A stretch of 64,000 nucleotides of DNA from Brevibacillus ruminantium (GCF_023746555.1 NZ_CP098755.1:2243001-2307000); one strand, 5' to 3'. Positions 32,357-41,291 are shown, counted from the first letter of the stretch. Made by a program: numbers and translations. Notes: a model not told the origin generated them from the letters alone.

Positions 32357-33451
32357 ATGACGAAATTGAATATCGGAATGTTTTTAATGCCGCAGCATCC
32401 GCCGGAGCGGTCCTTGTACGATGCGACCCAGTGGGACCTGGAAATGATTGAATATGCCGACAAATTGGGATACAGCGAAGTGTGGATCGGGGAGCATTTT
32501 ACCGCGCCGTGGGAGCCGATTCCATCCCCGGATTTAATCATCGCGCAGGCGCTGTTGCGGACAAAGCAAATCAAGCTGGCGCCCGGCGCCCATTTGCTGC
32601 CCTATCATCATCCGGTGGAGTTGGCGCATCGCATCGCCTATCTCGACCATCTGGCCCAAGGCCGCTTGATGCTCGGGATCGGGGCAGGCGGAACCCAAAC
32701 GGACTGGGAGCTGTTTGCTGTCGACGGAAAAATAAATCGGGAAATGATGATGGAAGCGTGGGAGCTGATTCAGAGATTGTGGTCAGATGAGGAGTCCTTT
32801 TCGTTCCGGGGGAAATTTTACAGCGCCAACCAGCCAAAGGAGCGGCATGACGGGATTCTCGGGCCGCATATCAAGCCGTTCCAAAAGCCGCATCCGCCTA
32901 TCGGGATTACCGGGTTCAGCGCGGGTTCAGCCACATTGAAAATGGCGGGCGAGCGCGGATTTATCCCGATGAGTCTCGGTTGGAACAGCGAGTACATCAA
33001 ATCGCACTGGAATGCGGTGGAAGAAGGGGCGCGCTCTGTTGGGAAAGAAGCGGACAGAAGCAGTTGGCGCATTACGCAAGACGTCTTTGTGGCGAAAACG
33101 GATGAAGAAGCAATGGCTGGAGCGTTGGGAGGCATGATGGGCCGCTTCTTCGACGAGTCATGGCTACCGCTGTTTAAAAAGCAGGGCGACATCAAAAACT
33201 TGAAGCCCGATCCGGCGCTTGCCGACGAAGAGGTAACAGCCGAACTAATGGCGAAAACCGACTGGCTGGTAGGATCGCCGGAAACGGTCGCGAACAAATT
33301 GCAAAAGCTGTACGACACGGTCGGCGGTTTCGGGACTTTGCTGATTACGGGCTACGACTATAGCGAATCGCCGGAAATATGGAAAGAGTCCATGCACCTG
33401 CTGGTCGAGGAAGTTTTGCCTCGCCTGCATGTAAAGCCGCAAACGGTGTAG
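32357..33451 (+). CDS. LLM-class flavin-dependent monooxygenase (limonene-monooxygenase-like)
   Basis: A 364-residue luciferase-like TIM-barrel enzyme that uses reduced FMN and O2. The start is typical of the limonene 1,2-monooxygenase group: IGMFLMPQHPPERSLYDATQ, EMIEYADKLGYSEVWIGEHF, then LAPGAHLLPYHHPVELAHRI and LDHLAQGRLMLGIGAGG. The C-terminus has WLVGSPETVANKLQKLYD. GGAGG lies 8 bases before the ATG. It cannot reduce FMN itself; the next gene supplies the reductase. Inside an inositol locus it may act on an alkyl, terpenoid or sulfur-bearing inositol derivative; the true substrate is unknown. Confidence 0.8.
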   Translation: MTKLNIGMFLMPQHPPERSLYDATQWDLEMIEYADKLGYSEVWIGEHFTAPWEPIPSPDLIIAQALLRTKQIKLAPGAHLLPYHHPVELAHRIAYLDHLAQGRLMLGIGAGGTQTDWELFAVDGKINREMMMEAWELIQRLWSDEESFSFRGKFYSANQPKERHDGILGPHIKPFQKPHPPIGITGFSAGSATLKMAGERGFIPMSLGWNSEYIKSHWNAVEEGARSVGKEADRSSWRITQDVFVAKTDEEAMAGALGGMMGRFFDESWLPLFKKQGDIKNLKPDPALADEEVTAELMAKTDWLVGSPETVANKLQKLYDTVGGFGTLLITGYDYSESPEIWKESMHLLVEEVLPRLHVKPQTV

Positions 33452-33504
33452 CCGAAAAACGAGCTGCGACTGTTTGCAGCTAAGCAGAAGGGAGGGGAGT
33501 TGTT

Positions 33505-34044
33505 ATGAAGCTGTTGGGAATTTCCGGGACAGTCACGGGTAGGAAAACAGCGGCTGTCGTTCAGGAGGTTTTGCGCCACGTAAAAAAACAGGACGACAGC
33601 ATAGAGGTAGAGCTGCTGGATTTAAGCGAGTACAAGGTGCAGTTTTGTGATGGCCGGGACCCTGGGACCTATACGGGCGACACCAAAAAAGTGATCGAAC
33701 TGGTAGCGGCTGCGGATTGTTATGTCATCGGCACACCGATTTTCCAAGGTTCGCTCACCGGAGCGCTGAAAAATTTATTTGACCTGGTTCCCGTCTCTGC
33801 CCTGCGCCATAAAGTGATGGGGTTTGTCGCGACAGGCGGAACGTACCAGCATTACCTGGTCATTGAAAATCAACTAAAGCCGATTGCCGGTTATTTTCGC
33901 GCATTCACGGCCCCTGGCTACGTCTATGCGCATACTGACCATTTCAATGCGAATAACGAGGTAGTCGACCGGGACGTCTTAGAGCGAATCGCCCTTTTGG
34001 CGCAGGAGATCGTGTTCATGCAAAAGGCGCTCAAAGGAAACTGA
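33505..34044 (+). CDS. SsuE/MsuE-type NADPH-dependent FMN reductase
   Basis: A 179-residue flavodoxin-fold reductase that delivers FMNH2 to a partner monooxygenase. It starts MKLLGISGTVTGRKTAAVVQ, has the flavin loop GTPIFQGSLTGALKNLFDLV and the segment FVATGGTYQHYLVIENQLKP, which is very close to the SsuE pattern. GGGAGGGGAG precedes ATG 33505, 53 bases after the monooxygenase stop. The gene order monooxygenase, reductase, riboflavin kinase argues that they form one two-component oxygenase with its own cofactor supply. Confidence 0.8.
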   Translation: MKLLGISGTVTGRKTAAVVQEVLRHVKKQDDSIEVELLDLSEYKVQFCDGRDPGTYTGDTKKVIELVAAADCYVIGTPIFQGSLTGALKNLFDLVPVSALRHKVMGFVATGGTYQHYLVIENQLKPIAGYFRAFTAPGYVYAHTDHFNANNEVVDRDVLERIALLAQEIVFMQKALKGN

Positions 34045-34193
34045 GCGTGCGGAAAAGGACGATGTAGCATGTCTGGCGGGGGATTCTGGCAAAGTGAGTC
34101 CGGGCTTCGGGCAGGATGCTTGGAACCCCCCTGGCTGCAAACCGCGGTGAAGCCAATGGAGCGGCTAATACGCTATGGAAAGTGGGGAAGAGG

Positions 34194-34640
34194 ATGGAGA
34201 AAATGAAGCAGCCCATTTGTACCTTGCACGGCCAGGTGGTAAGCGGCAAGCAAGTAGGCAGAACGCTCGGCTTTCCGACAGCGAATCTGTCTCTGCTTCC
34301 CCCGCATCCCAGGCTGGAGCATGGCGTGTACGGGGTGACGCTTTTTCGAAACGGACAGACGCATGCGGGCGTGATGAATGTCGGCCGCAGACCTACTTTT
34401 CACGATGGAGCGCCAATCAGCCATGAAGTGCATTTGTTTGATTGGGATGGAGACATTTACGGAGAGCGTGTACACGTGGACGTACATTTCTACGTCAGGC
34501 CGGAAATGGCCTTTTCCGATCTCACTCAGTTGCAAAAGCAAATCGAGCGCGACGTAAACAGCGTGAAGGAAGCGTTTCGGCTGTCCGAGCAAAAGGGGTG
34601 GACAAGCAGAACGGAACAGGAGGCGATGATCGGCTTGTGA
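34194..34640 (+). CDS. ribR: Stand-alone riboflavin kinase (RibR N-terminal half)
   Basis: A 148-residue flavokinase making FMN from riboflavin and ATP. It covers the whole kinase domain: LHGQVVSGKQVGRTLGFPTA with the GKQ-GRTLGFPTAN nucleotide loop, HGVYGVTLF, MNVGRRPTF, and HLFDWDGDIYGERVHVDVHF. The FAD synthetase domain of RibF is absent, as in Bacillus subtilis RibR. ATG 34194 is chosen because GGGGAAGAGG lies just upstream; the 150 bases before it are non-coding. It overlaps the next frame by four bases (GTGA). It presumably raises FMN for the preceding two flavin enzymes. Confidence 0.8.
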   Translation: MEKMKQPICTLHGQVVSGKQVGRTLGFPTANLSLLPPHPRLEHGVYGVTLFRNGQTHAGVMNVGRRPTFHDGAPISHEVHLFDWDGDIYGERVHVDVHFYVRPEMAFSDLTQLQKQIERDVNSVKEAFRLSEQKGWTSRTEQEAMIGL

Positions 34641-34918
34641 CAGCAGCGAGCATTGTGCATTTGCCGGACTTGACGTTTGCGCAGCATTTGCAACGGGAAT
34701 TTGGCATCAATCGCGGCGTTCTCAATACGATGGATGCGTGGTTTTACGAGCACGGGTACGTGGAGATCACACAAAGAAGGAAGCTTTTGATCGAGTTTCT
34801 CCGCATCGCTCGCGAGCAGAACAGACAGGGGAGACGGATGCGATTTGGTCACGGCGGTCTGGCTGCCAAATTGAATGATTTTCTCATGCAAAACAACGCG
34901 CATCAACAGTTCAGCTAA
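34637..34918 (+). CDS. ribR: RibR C-terminal (RNA-binding type) domain as a separate frame
   Basis: A 93-residue protein starting at GTG 34637 inside the GTGA overlap with the kinase stop. It contains LPDLTFAQHLQREFGINRGV, LNTMDAWFYEHGYVEI and RFGHGGLAAKLNDFL. From memory these blocks match the C-terminal half of Bacillus subtilis RibR, which is one continuous chain and acts on FMN riboswitch RNA. Here that half sits in the -1 frame relative to the kinase. Either the gene is naturally split and translationally coupled, or RibR has suffered a frameshift, or a programmed shift joins them. Confidence 0.65.
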   Translation: MTAASIVHLPDLTFAQHLQREFGINRGVLNTMDAWFYEHGYVEITQRRKLLIEFLRIAREQNRQGRRMRFGHGGLAAKLNDFLMQNNAHQQFS

Positions 34919-34924
34919 CATCCT

Positions 34925-34951
34925 CGACGGGGGCCTCGTGCCTCCGTTTTT
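34925..34951 (+). terminator. Terminator of the iolG1-ribR operon
   Basis: CGACGGGGGC and GCCTCCG with a short loop followed by TTTTTTG; the stem allows one G-U pair. Confidence 0.65.
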
Positions 34952-35185
34952 TGTTTTGCAGATTTCGGATAAGTGCAGCAGCATAGCGAATAGCGTGGCT
35001 CCAAATGAAGGTCCAAGACCAAGACTTGTGCCCTTTGGAGACGAACGCTTCGCCCATGACCTGACTCCGCTCCAGCGCTCCAATGGACTCATGAATCGAG
35101 AGAAAACCAAGACGCAAGCATCCCCTCTCGAAGAAACCGCTTAAGCTGCCGTCGTTAAAATACTCACATTTTTTCGATAAATACA
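34952..35185. other. Spacer between operons
   Basis: No plus-strand gene. On the minus strand a 91-codon frame (34911-35186) contains FFERGCLRLGFLSIHESIG and SHAIRYAAALIRNLQNKKR; it has no ribosome site and overlaps the terminator. It may be a remnant. Confidence 0.3.
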
Positions 35186-35233
35186 TTTACACCGGAATTG
35201 ATCGTAAACTATAATTAGGGTAACCGCTTAATC
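35186..35233 (+). promoter_or_regulatory. Promoter plus operator of the tartrate-DH/iolJ operon
   Basis: TTTACA (35186-35191), 18 bases, TATAAT (35210-35215), then operator GGTAACCGCTTAATC (35219-35233) covering the start point, a typical repressor position. Two other promoters in the locus have the same TTTACA-18-TATAAT design. Confidence 0.75.
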
Positions 35234-35390
35234 TAGCGTCAATTCGCTATTTTTTATGGATGCTGTCCGTAGCGGGGACGCCGGAAGCGCGAAAAATATT
35301 TCCTTGTTATTCGATGTGATTAGTAATGAATACGGGTGTATAAACGCCACAATCCAACAATGATGCAAGCGATTACGAAAGGAGAAACGT

Positions 35391-36482
35391 ATGACGAAAT
35401 TGTACAAAATTGCCGTCATCCCGGGAGACGGGATTGGCCCTGAAGTGATCCAGGAAGGGGTAAAGGTGCTGGAAAAGGCCGTAGAGCTGACAGATGTTCG
35501 ATTCGATTTTCATTACTTTCCGTGGGGCTGCGAGTATTACCTCCAGCACGGAAGGATGATGGCAGAGGATGGCATCGAGCAGTTGAGACAGTTTGACGCC
35601 ATTTACCTGGGAGCAGTCGGTTTTCCCGGCGTTCCCGACCATATATCGCTCTGGGATTTGCTCTTGAAGATTCGCAAGGAGTTTGACCAGTACGTGAACA
35701 TTCGCCCGATCACGCTGCTGGATGGAGCGCCGTGCCCGCTGAAAAACACGGGGAAGGAACAGGTCGATATGCTGTTCATCCGCGAAAACAGCGAGGGCGA
35801 ATATGCGGGAGCGGGGGACTGGCTGTTCAAGGGAAGAGACAACGAGACCGTGCTGCAAACGAGCGTTTTCTCGCGCAAAGGGACGGAGCGAATCATTCGC
35901 TACGCGTTTGAAACGGCGCGAAAAATGGGCCAATCGCTAACCAGCATCAGCAAAGGGAATGCCCTGAATTACTCCATGGTGTTTTGGGACCAAGTATTTG
36001 CGGAGGTGGCGAGCGAATACCCGGATGTCCCGACGCACTCGTATCTCGTAGATGCAGCCAGCATGCTGATGATTAAGCAGCCGGAACGATTCCAGGTAGT
36101 CGTCACCTCCAACCTGTTCGGGGATATTTTAACCGATTTGGGGGCAGCGCTCGCCGGAGGCTTGGGCTTGGCCGCTGGAGCGAATATCAATCCGGAGCGG
36201 ACCCATCCTTCCATGTTCGAACCGATTCACGGCTCAGCGCCTGACATTGCGGGAAAAGGGATCGCGAATCCGTTGGCGGCGATCTGGTCGGCCAGTCAGA
36301 TGCTGGAGTTTTTCGGCTATGAAGAGCTGGCAGGCAGCGTCTTGAAGGCGATCGAGCAGGTGATGGTCGAGGGCGCAGTGCTGACGCCGGACATGAGCGG
36401 AAAAGCTGCGACCTCCGAGGTTGGCGATCGGGTAGTCGAGGTTTTGGCGAGCATGCACGCGGCAGCCAAGGCACAGGCGTAA
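35391..36482 (+). CDS. Tartrate/D-malate-type beta-decarboxylating dehydrogenase
   Basis: A 363-residue NAD-dependent enzyme of the isopropylmalate/isocitrate dehydrogenase family. Landmarks are VIPGDGIGPEVIQEGVKVL, LGAVGFPGVPDHISLWDLLL (the tartrate/D-malate subgroup signature), NIRPITLLDGAPCPL, the metal-binding HSYLVDAASMLMI and SNLFGDILTDLGAALAGGLG, and HGSAPDIAGKGIANP. It oxidises and may decarboxylate a 2-hydroxy-3-substituted dicarboxylate. It is unusual in an inositol locus and might process an acid formed from the sugar acid backbone. AAAGGAG precedes ATG 35391. Confidence 0.85.
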   Translation: MTKLYKIAVIPGDGIGPEVIQEGVKVLEKAVELTDVRFDFHYFPWGCEYYLQHGRMMAEDGIEQLRQFDAIYLGAVGFPGVPDHISLWDLLLKIRKEFDQYVNIRPITLLDGAPCPLKNTGKEQVDMLFIRENSEGEYAGAGDWLFKGRDNETVLQTSVFSRKGTERIIRYAFETARKMGQSLTSISKGNALNYSMVFWDQVFAEVASEYPDVPTHSYLVDAASMLMIKQPERFQVVVTSNLFGDILTDLGAALAGGLGLAAGANINPERTHPSMFEPIHGSAPDIAGKGIANPLAAIWSASQMLEFFGYEELAGSVLKAIEQVMVEGAVLTPDMSGKAATSEVGDRVVEVLASMHAAAKAQA

Positions 36483-36554
36483 AAGCAGGAGCAGCAACGA
36501 ACAATAAAACGAGCAAGCGACAAAATACCATTTTTTACTATTAGGAGGATTCAG

Positions 36555-37418
36555 ATGCCACTCGTATCCATGACAGCGATGCTAAACAAGGCAGTGCAAG
36601 GAAAGTATGCAGTTGGGCAGTTCAACATTAACAATCTGGAGTTTACGCAAGCGATTTTGCAGGCGGCAGAGGAGGAACAATCTCCGGTTATTTTGGGAGT
36701 CAGTGAAGGCGCGGCTCGCTACATGGGCGGCTTCAAGCTGATCGTCGGCCTGGTGAAGTCGTTGATGGAGGAGTACAAGATCACTGTTGATGTCGCCATC
36801 CATCTCGACCACGGCTCTTCCTTCGAAAAATGCGTGGAAGCGATTCATGCCGGGTTTACTTCCGTCATGATCGACGGGTCGCATAATCCGCTAGAGGAGA
36901 ACATCTCGATCACGAAAAAGGTCGTCGAGGTCGCTCATGTGCTCGGAGTATCCGTAGAGGCGGAACTGGGGCGAATCGGCGGGCAGGAAGACGATCTCGT
37001 GGTCGATGACGCCGAAGCAATGTACGCCATTCCGGCCGAATGCGACAGACTGGCGAAGGAAACAGGAGTGGATTGCCTCGCCCCGGCGCTCGGGTCTGTG
37101 CACGGACCGTATAAAGGGGAGCCGAAGCTTGGCTTTGACCGAATGGAGGAAGTGCAAAAGCTGACCGGATTGCCGCTGGTGCTGCACGGAGGAACGGGGA
37201 TCCCCACCCCGCATATTCAGAGAGCGATTTCTTTGGGCACAGCGAAAATCAACGTCAACACGGAAAACCAGATCGCCTCGGCGGCAGCCGTTCGCAAGGT
37301 GCTGGCAGAAAATCCGAACGTCTACGATCCGCGCAAATATTTGGGTCCTGCCCGTGAGGCGATCAAAGATGCGGTGAAAGGAAAGATGAGAGAGTTTGGC
37401 TCCTCAGGAAAAGCGTAG
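36555..37418 (+). CDS. iolJ: Class II aldolase IolJ/FbaA
   Basis: A 287-residue zinc-dependent aldolase. In the inositol pathway IolJ cleaves 2-deoxy-5-keto-gluconate 6-phosphate to DHAP and malonic semialdehyde. Zinc and phosphate motifs are complete: [48 protein letters not shown] and [16 protein letters not shown] lies 8 bases before ATG 36555. Its location between the dehydrogenase and lacI2 in an iol locus favours IolJ over glycolytic FbaA, but sequence alone cannot exclude fructose-bisphosphate, tagatose or other ketose phosphates. Confidence 0.8.
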   Translation: MPLVSMTAMLNKAVQGKYAVGQFNINNLEFTQAILQAAEEEQSPVILGVSEGAARYMGGFKLIVGLVKSLMEEYKITVDVAIHLDHGSSFEKCVEAIHAGFTSVMIDGSHNPLEENISITKKVVEVAHVLGVSVEAELGRIGGQEDDLVVDDAEAMYAIPAECDRLAKETGVDCLAPALGSVHGPYKGEPKLGFDRMEEVQKLTGLPLVLHGGTGIPTPHIQRAISLGTAKINVNTENQIASAAAVRKVLAENPNVYDPRKYLGPAREAIKDAVKGKMREFGSSGKA

Positions 37419-37481
37419 GCGGCCGCTTTTTGGCACAAACATGTTTCAAGACCGATTTTTCTTTACAGAGAGAGGGTAGAG

Positions 37482-38519
37482 ATGAAGCCGACCATTTACG
37501 ATGTAGCAAAGAAAGCAAGGGTGTCGATTGCTACTGTTTCGAAAGTCATCAACAATACCGGCCGAATTAGCGAGAAAACAAAAAACAAAGTATGGAAGGT
37601 CATTGGCAGCCTGAACTATCAGCAAAATGTAATCGCTACTGCACTGACCGGGAAGCATACGTATACCATCGGGCTACTGATTCCGGATTTGTCGAACCTG
37701 TTTTTCGCCGAGCTGGCGCGCAGCATCGAAGACCGCGGGAATGAGCTGGGGTACAACCTGGTCATTTGCAGCACGGACTACAATCCCGACAAAGAAGCGA
37801 AGTATATCGAGCTGTTGAAGCGAAAAAATGTAGACGGGTTTATTTTGGCCTCAGGCTTCGAGAACACCCTGGAGGTGGAAAAGCTGATCGCGGAAAAGTA
37901 TCCGGTCGCCATCGTCGCCCGCGACGTCCCTGCCTTCAATGTGAACGCGGTGTGCATTGACGATTTTCAGGGCGGGTACGATGCGGCTTCTTGCTTGATC
38001 GAGCTGGGCCATCAAAAAATAGCCATTATCGCAAGAGACGTTTGGAGCAACCGGGAAAGAATCCGCGGCTTTCGCAAAGCGCTTGAAGATCATGGCGGGA
38101 TTCGCGAGTACACTTTCAGCCAGTTTACGTTGGAGTCGAACGTCCCGTGGGGCAAAAAAATCGCGCTCGATTATTTGAACTCGCCCGACCCGCCAACTGC
38201 CTTTTTTGCCTGTAACGATCTGCTGGCAATCGGGGCAATCGAGGCGATCCGGGAGAAAAAGCTGCGCGTTCCGGAGGATGTCTCGGTCGTAGGTTTTGAC
38301 AACACAGTGATTGCGACGATTATTGATCCGCAGTTGACGACGATTGCCCAGCCGATTCAGAACATGGGGCGTGAGGTGATGGACCTGATCGTGACCGAGA
38401 TCAAAGGAGAAAAGCAATACAAAAGTAGAATCGTGCTGAATACGAAACGAATCGTCCGGGACTCGACCGCGCGGCTGAAAAAAGAAAGAAGAATAAACAA
38501 GCAAAAGTCAAACGCCTAG
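37482..38519 (+). CDS. LacI-family repressor 2
   Basis: A 345-residue repressor. HTH residues 4-25 ([26 protein letters not shown]) are nearly identical to repressors 1 and 3, so all three should see similar operators. The hinge reads [11 protein letters not shown] with the usual Ala-Leu pair. The ligand core is PBP-like ([40 protein letters not shown]). It is the third gene of the operon behind the operator at 35219, so it probably limits its own operon. GAGAGAGGGTAGAG precedes the ATG. Confidence 0.85.
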   Translation: MKPTIYDVAKKARVSIATVSKVINNTGRISEKTKNKVWKVIGSLNYQQNVIATALTGKHTYTIGLLIPDLSNLFFAELARSIEDRGNELGYNLVICSTDYNPDKEAKYIELLKRKNVDGFILASGFENTLEVEKLIAEKYPVAIVARDVPAFNVNAVCIDDFQGGYDAASCLIELGHQKIAIIARDVWSNRERIRGFRKALEDHGGIREYTFSQFTLESNVPWGKKIALDYLNSPDPPTAFFACNDLLAIGAIEAIREKKLRVPEDVSVVGFDNTVIATIIDPQLTTIAQPIQNMGREVMDLIVTEIKGEKQYKSRIVLNTKRIVRDSTARLKKERRINKQKSNA

Positions 38520-38541
38520 CGGTTTTCTGCTACGCGTTTTT
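38511..38541 (+). terminator. Terminator after lacI2
   Basis: AACGC-CT-AGC paired with GCT-AC-GCGTT around an 8-base loop, followed by TTTTTG; the stem begins inside the last codons. Confidence 0.65.
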
Positions 38542-38630
38542 TTGTTGTCGGCGGCGCAATAAGAAGGCGCGGAATGGAGAGATGAGTCTGTTGAACTTCT
38601 CCGTGATGCCGCGAGCGCGGATATGTGTTA

Positions 38631-38684
38631 TTGCTTCACGATTATTTGTTCTTTACAATAAATATAAGCTAAAAGCGCTTAATC
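38631..38684 (+). promoter_or_regulatory. Promoter plus operator of lacI3
   Basis: TTGCTT (38631-38636), 17 bases, TACAAT (38654-38659), then AAAGCGCTTAATC (38672-38684) just after the start point. Confidence 0.6.
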
Positions 38685-38760
38685 ACTTGGAATGAAAACG
38701 TTGTTCATCCCGGACGTGCAGATAGATCGTCATCACTATGATGTAAGGAAGGAAAACATA

Positions 38761-39762
38761 ATGAAAAAAACCATTTATGATGTGGCAAGGGAAGCGAACG
38801 TGTCCATTGCAACCGTGTCCAAGGTCATCAACAACACGGGACGGATCGGGGAAAAGACGCGCCAAAGAGTATTACAGGTCATGAAGGAGCTGGATTACCA
38901 GCCGAGCCTCGTGGCTGCCGCCTTGACTGGCAAATCGACGTACTCCATCGGCCTGTTGATTCCCGACCTGGCCAACCCGTTCTTTGCCGAGCTGGCGCGA
39001 AGCATCGAGGACCGGGGCCACGAGCTGGGCTACAGCATCGTTATGTGCAGCACGGACTATCGCCCGGAAAAGGAGTCGAAGTACATTTCGTTGCTGAAGC
39101 AAAAGAGCGTGGACGGGTTTATTCTCGCGTCTGGCTTCCAAAATGATGCCGTGATCCGCGACTTGCTGAATTTGAAAATTCCGATCGCCGTACTGGCCCG
39201 CGACGTCTCCACTGTCTCCGTAGATACAGTAACCGTGGATGATTTCATTGGCGGCTACAACGCAACACAGCATTTGCTCGACCTGGGGCACCAGCAGATT
39301 GGCGCGATCCAGCTCGATCTGGAGGTCGGCCGGGAGCGCGCGCGCGGTTATCGCCTCGCCTTGCAGGAAAATGGTTTGGAATATGATGAAAAATACGTCC
39401 TTTTTGGTCCCTCTTCTGTAGAATGCGGAAAGCAAATGGGCTTGAAAATGCTACAGGCTGCTGAACGGCCAACCGCCATTTTCGCAGGCAATGATTTGGT
39501 CGCGATTGGGATTATACAGGCGGCGAGAGAGCTGGGGCTGTCGATTCCCGATGACGTCTCGGTAGTCGGCTACGACAACACGATTCTTGCTGCCATCTCC
39601 AATCCGCCGCTGACGACTGTCGCTCAGCCGTTTCACGATATGGGCCGGCAAGTGATGGACCTGTTGATCGAGGAAATCAAAGGGAAAAAGAAAGGGAAAA
39701 AACGAGTAGTGATGCTGCCGGAATTGTGCGTGCGGGAATCGACCAATCAAATCAGAAAATGA
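38761..39762 (+). CDS. LacI-family repressor 3
   Basis: A 333-residue repressor. [29 protein letters not shown]; hinge SLVAAALTGKST; ligand domain [63 protein letters not shown] 38761 behind AAGGAAGG is preferred over the earlier ATG at 38692, which adds 23 atypical residues. It is transcribed alone from an operator-bearing promoter and ends at a strong terminator, so it looks autoregulated. Confidence 0.85.
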   Translation: MKKTIYDVAREANVSIATVSKVINNTGRIGEKTRQRVLQVMKELDYQPSLVAAALTGKSTYSIGLLIPDLANPFFAELARSIEDRGHELGYSIVMCSTDYRPEKESKYISLLKQKSVDGFILASGFQNDAVIRDLLNLKIPIAVLARDVSTVSVDTVTVDDFIGGYNATQHLLDLGHQQIGAIQLDLEVGRERARGYRLALQENGLEYDEKYVLFGPSSVECGKQMGLKMLQAAERPTAIFAGNDLVAIGIIQAARELGLSIPDDVSVVGYDNTILAAISNPPLTTVAQPFHDMGRQVMDLLIEEIKGKKKGKKRVVMLPELCVRESTNQIRK

Positions 39763-39769
39763 AGCGAGA

Positions 39770-39798
39770 AAGCACCGGGGAAACAGGGTGCTTTTTTT
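39770..39798 (+). terminator. Terminator of lacI3
   Basis: AAGCACC / GGTGCTT with a 10-base loop followed by a run of T. Confidence 0.8.
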
Positions 39799-39962
39799 AC
39801 GTCCGCCGAAGCCAAAGGAGCTGGAGAGCGCAATCGTTCGTTCAAGGGAGCAAAAGGAGGCGCGAGCGAGGGTTCGCCTATCCAGCGCAACTAGGCCGAA
39901 CAAGACAGCACATGATTAAAAGTCTAATAATTGTGTTGATTTGTTCATTTCAGAATTAATTC

Positions 39963-40015
39963 TTTACACGCGCGCGGAGCATCCCATATAATAGGGTTAG
40001 GGAAAACGCTTAACC
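39963..40015 (+). promoter_or_regulatory. Promoter plus operator of the MFS-iolG2 operon
   Basis: TTTACA (39963-39968), 18 bases, TATAAT (39987-39992), operator AAAACGCTTAACC (40003-40015). The same operator sequence occurs at 59137-59149. Confidence 0.75.
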
Positions 40016-40032
40016 AATAAAAGGGCGACATT

Positions 40033-41259
40033 TTGCGCGAAAAGGCGATGAACGGGATGCAGGCACAGCAGATCGAAGCAAAGGATCATATCGTATTCAT
40101 CTTTGTCACCTTTATGTACTGGGCTTCTCAATATTTGTACACGCCGATACTGTCTCCGTACCTGGAGCACAAGGGCGCCTCGTATATGCTGATCGGAGTT
40201 GTTTTGAGCAGCTACGGCGTTACCCAGCTTCTTTTGCGCTTGCCGATCGGCGTCCTGTCGGATTACCGACAAGTCAGAAGGCCGTTCATCTGGCTTGGCA
40301 TGGTCACGAGCCTGCTTAGCTGTCTCGGCTTTGCTGTCACCGACCATGTCGGCTGGGCGCTTTTTTCCAGAGCGGTTGCCGGGATTTCAGCCTCGGCCTG
40401 GGTCGTTTTTACGGTTTTGTATTCGAGCTACTTTACCGGCGCAAACGTTACCAAAGCGATGTCGACGATCCATTTTATTACCGTTTCCGCCCAATTAATG
40501 GGGATGGGGGTTAGCGGCTACTTGGTCAGCCGATGGGGGTGGCATTCTCCGTTCTGGATTGGGGCAGGAGTGGCTTTCCTCGGTCTTTTGCTCTCTTTTT
40601 TGATTCGCGAGCCGAAGCAGGCAGCGTCCCGGAAGTCGATCAAGCCAAAAGATTTGGCGGGCGTGATGAAAGAGCCGATTTTGTTAAAGGTATCCATTTT
40701 GTCCATCGTCGCCCACGGCATGCTGTTCATTACGATGTATGGCTTTACTCCGCTGCAAGCATTGAAGATCGGCGCAGACAAGGAGAGTCTTGGCTGGCTT
40801 GTCGTCGCGTTCATGCTGCCGCACGCTGTGGCCTCCATCGTGGCGGGGAGATATTTTGCCGTCCGCTTGGGACATTGGCCTACACTCGCCATCGGGTTTG
40901 CGGGCAGCGCCGCTTTTACGGTCGTGATTCCGTATGCGGACACGATGCTCCAGCTGTGCCTGACGCAAATAGGCAACGGCTTTGCACAGGGGATGGGCTT
41001 TCCGCTGTTTTTAGGAATGGCGATTCAGTACACAGAGAGTGAAAAGCGGGCAACCGCCATGGGCTTTTATCAAGCGATCTATTCGTTGGGCATTTTCTTA
41101 GGGCCTTTTCTTGCGGGCTGGCTGAATTCAGGCAGCGGATTGGCAAATGGTTTCATCTTCGCTGGTTTGTCTGGATTGTTGGCTGCAGGACTATCCATAT
41201 ATTGGAGCAGGGCAAAAAAAAGATCACCGACGACAGGCATTTCTTTGGACAGAAAGTGA
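40033..41259 (+). CDS. MFS permease of the inositol locus
   Basis: A 408-residue transporter with 12 predicted membrane helices. The first loop motif LPIGVLSDYRQVRRPFIWLG is the MFS motif A; FYQAIYSLGIFLGPFLAGWL lies in helix 11. TTG 40033 behind AAAAGGGCG is the assumed start; ATG 40048 is an alternative. It is not close to the IolT/IolF sugar-porter type (no PESPRWL or RGR motif); it looks more like the small-molecule/drug MFS branch. It could import an inositol derivative or export an intermediate. It is followed by iolG2 in one operon. Confidence 0.75.
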   Translation: MREKAMNGMQAQQIEAKDHIVFIFVTFMYWASQYLYTPILSPYLEHKGASYMLIGVVLSSYGVTQLLLRLPIGVLSDYRQVRRPFIWLGMVTSLLSCLGFAVTDHVGWALFSRAVAGISASAWVVFTVLYSSYFTGANVTKAMSTIHFITVSAQLMGMGVSGYLVSRWGWHSPFWIGAGVAFLGLLLSFLIREPKQAASRKSIKPKDLAGVMKEPILLKVSILSIVAHGMLFITMYGFTPLQALKIGADKESLGWLVVAFMLPHAVASIVAGRYFAVRLGHWPTLAIGFAGSAAFTVVIPYADTMLQLCLTQIGNGFAQGMGFPLFLGMAIQYTESEKRATAMGFYQAIYSLGIFLGPFLAGWLNSGSGLANGFIFAGLSGLLAAGLSIYWSRAKKRSPTTGISLDRK

Positions 41260-41291
41260 CGGCCTGCCTTAACGGAAGAGGAGAGATCATG

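Noticed and set aside
34060..34190. FMN, cobalamin or SAM riboswitch upstream of ribR
   Set aside because: The conserved boxes of these riboswitches were looked for and not found; only generic stems are visible.
34911..35186. A 91-codon minus-strand frame after the ribR operon
   Set aside because: It lacks a ribosome site, overlaps a terminator and shows no recognisable domain; described only as a spacer remnant.
40033..41259. Calling the MFS gene iolT or iolF
   Set aside because: Sugar-porter motifs of IolT are absent; the protein fits a general small-molecule MFS branch.
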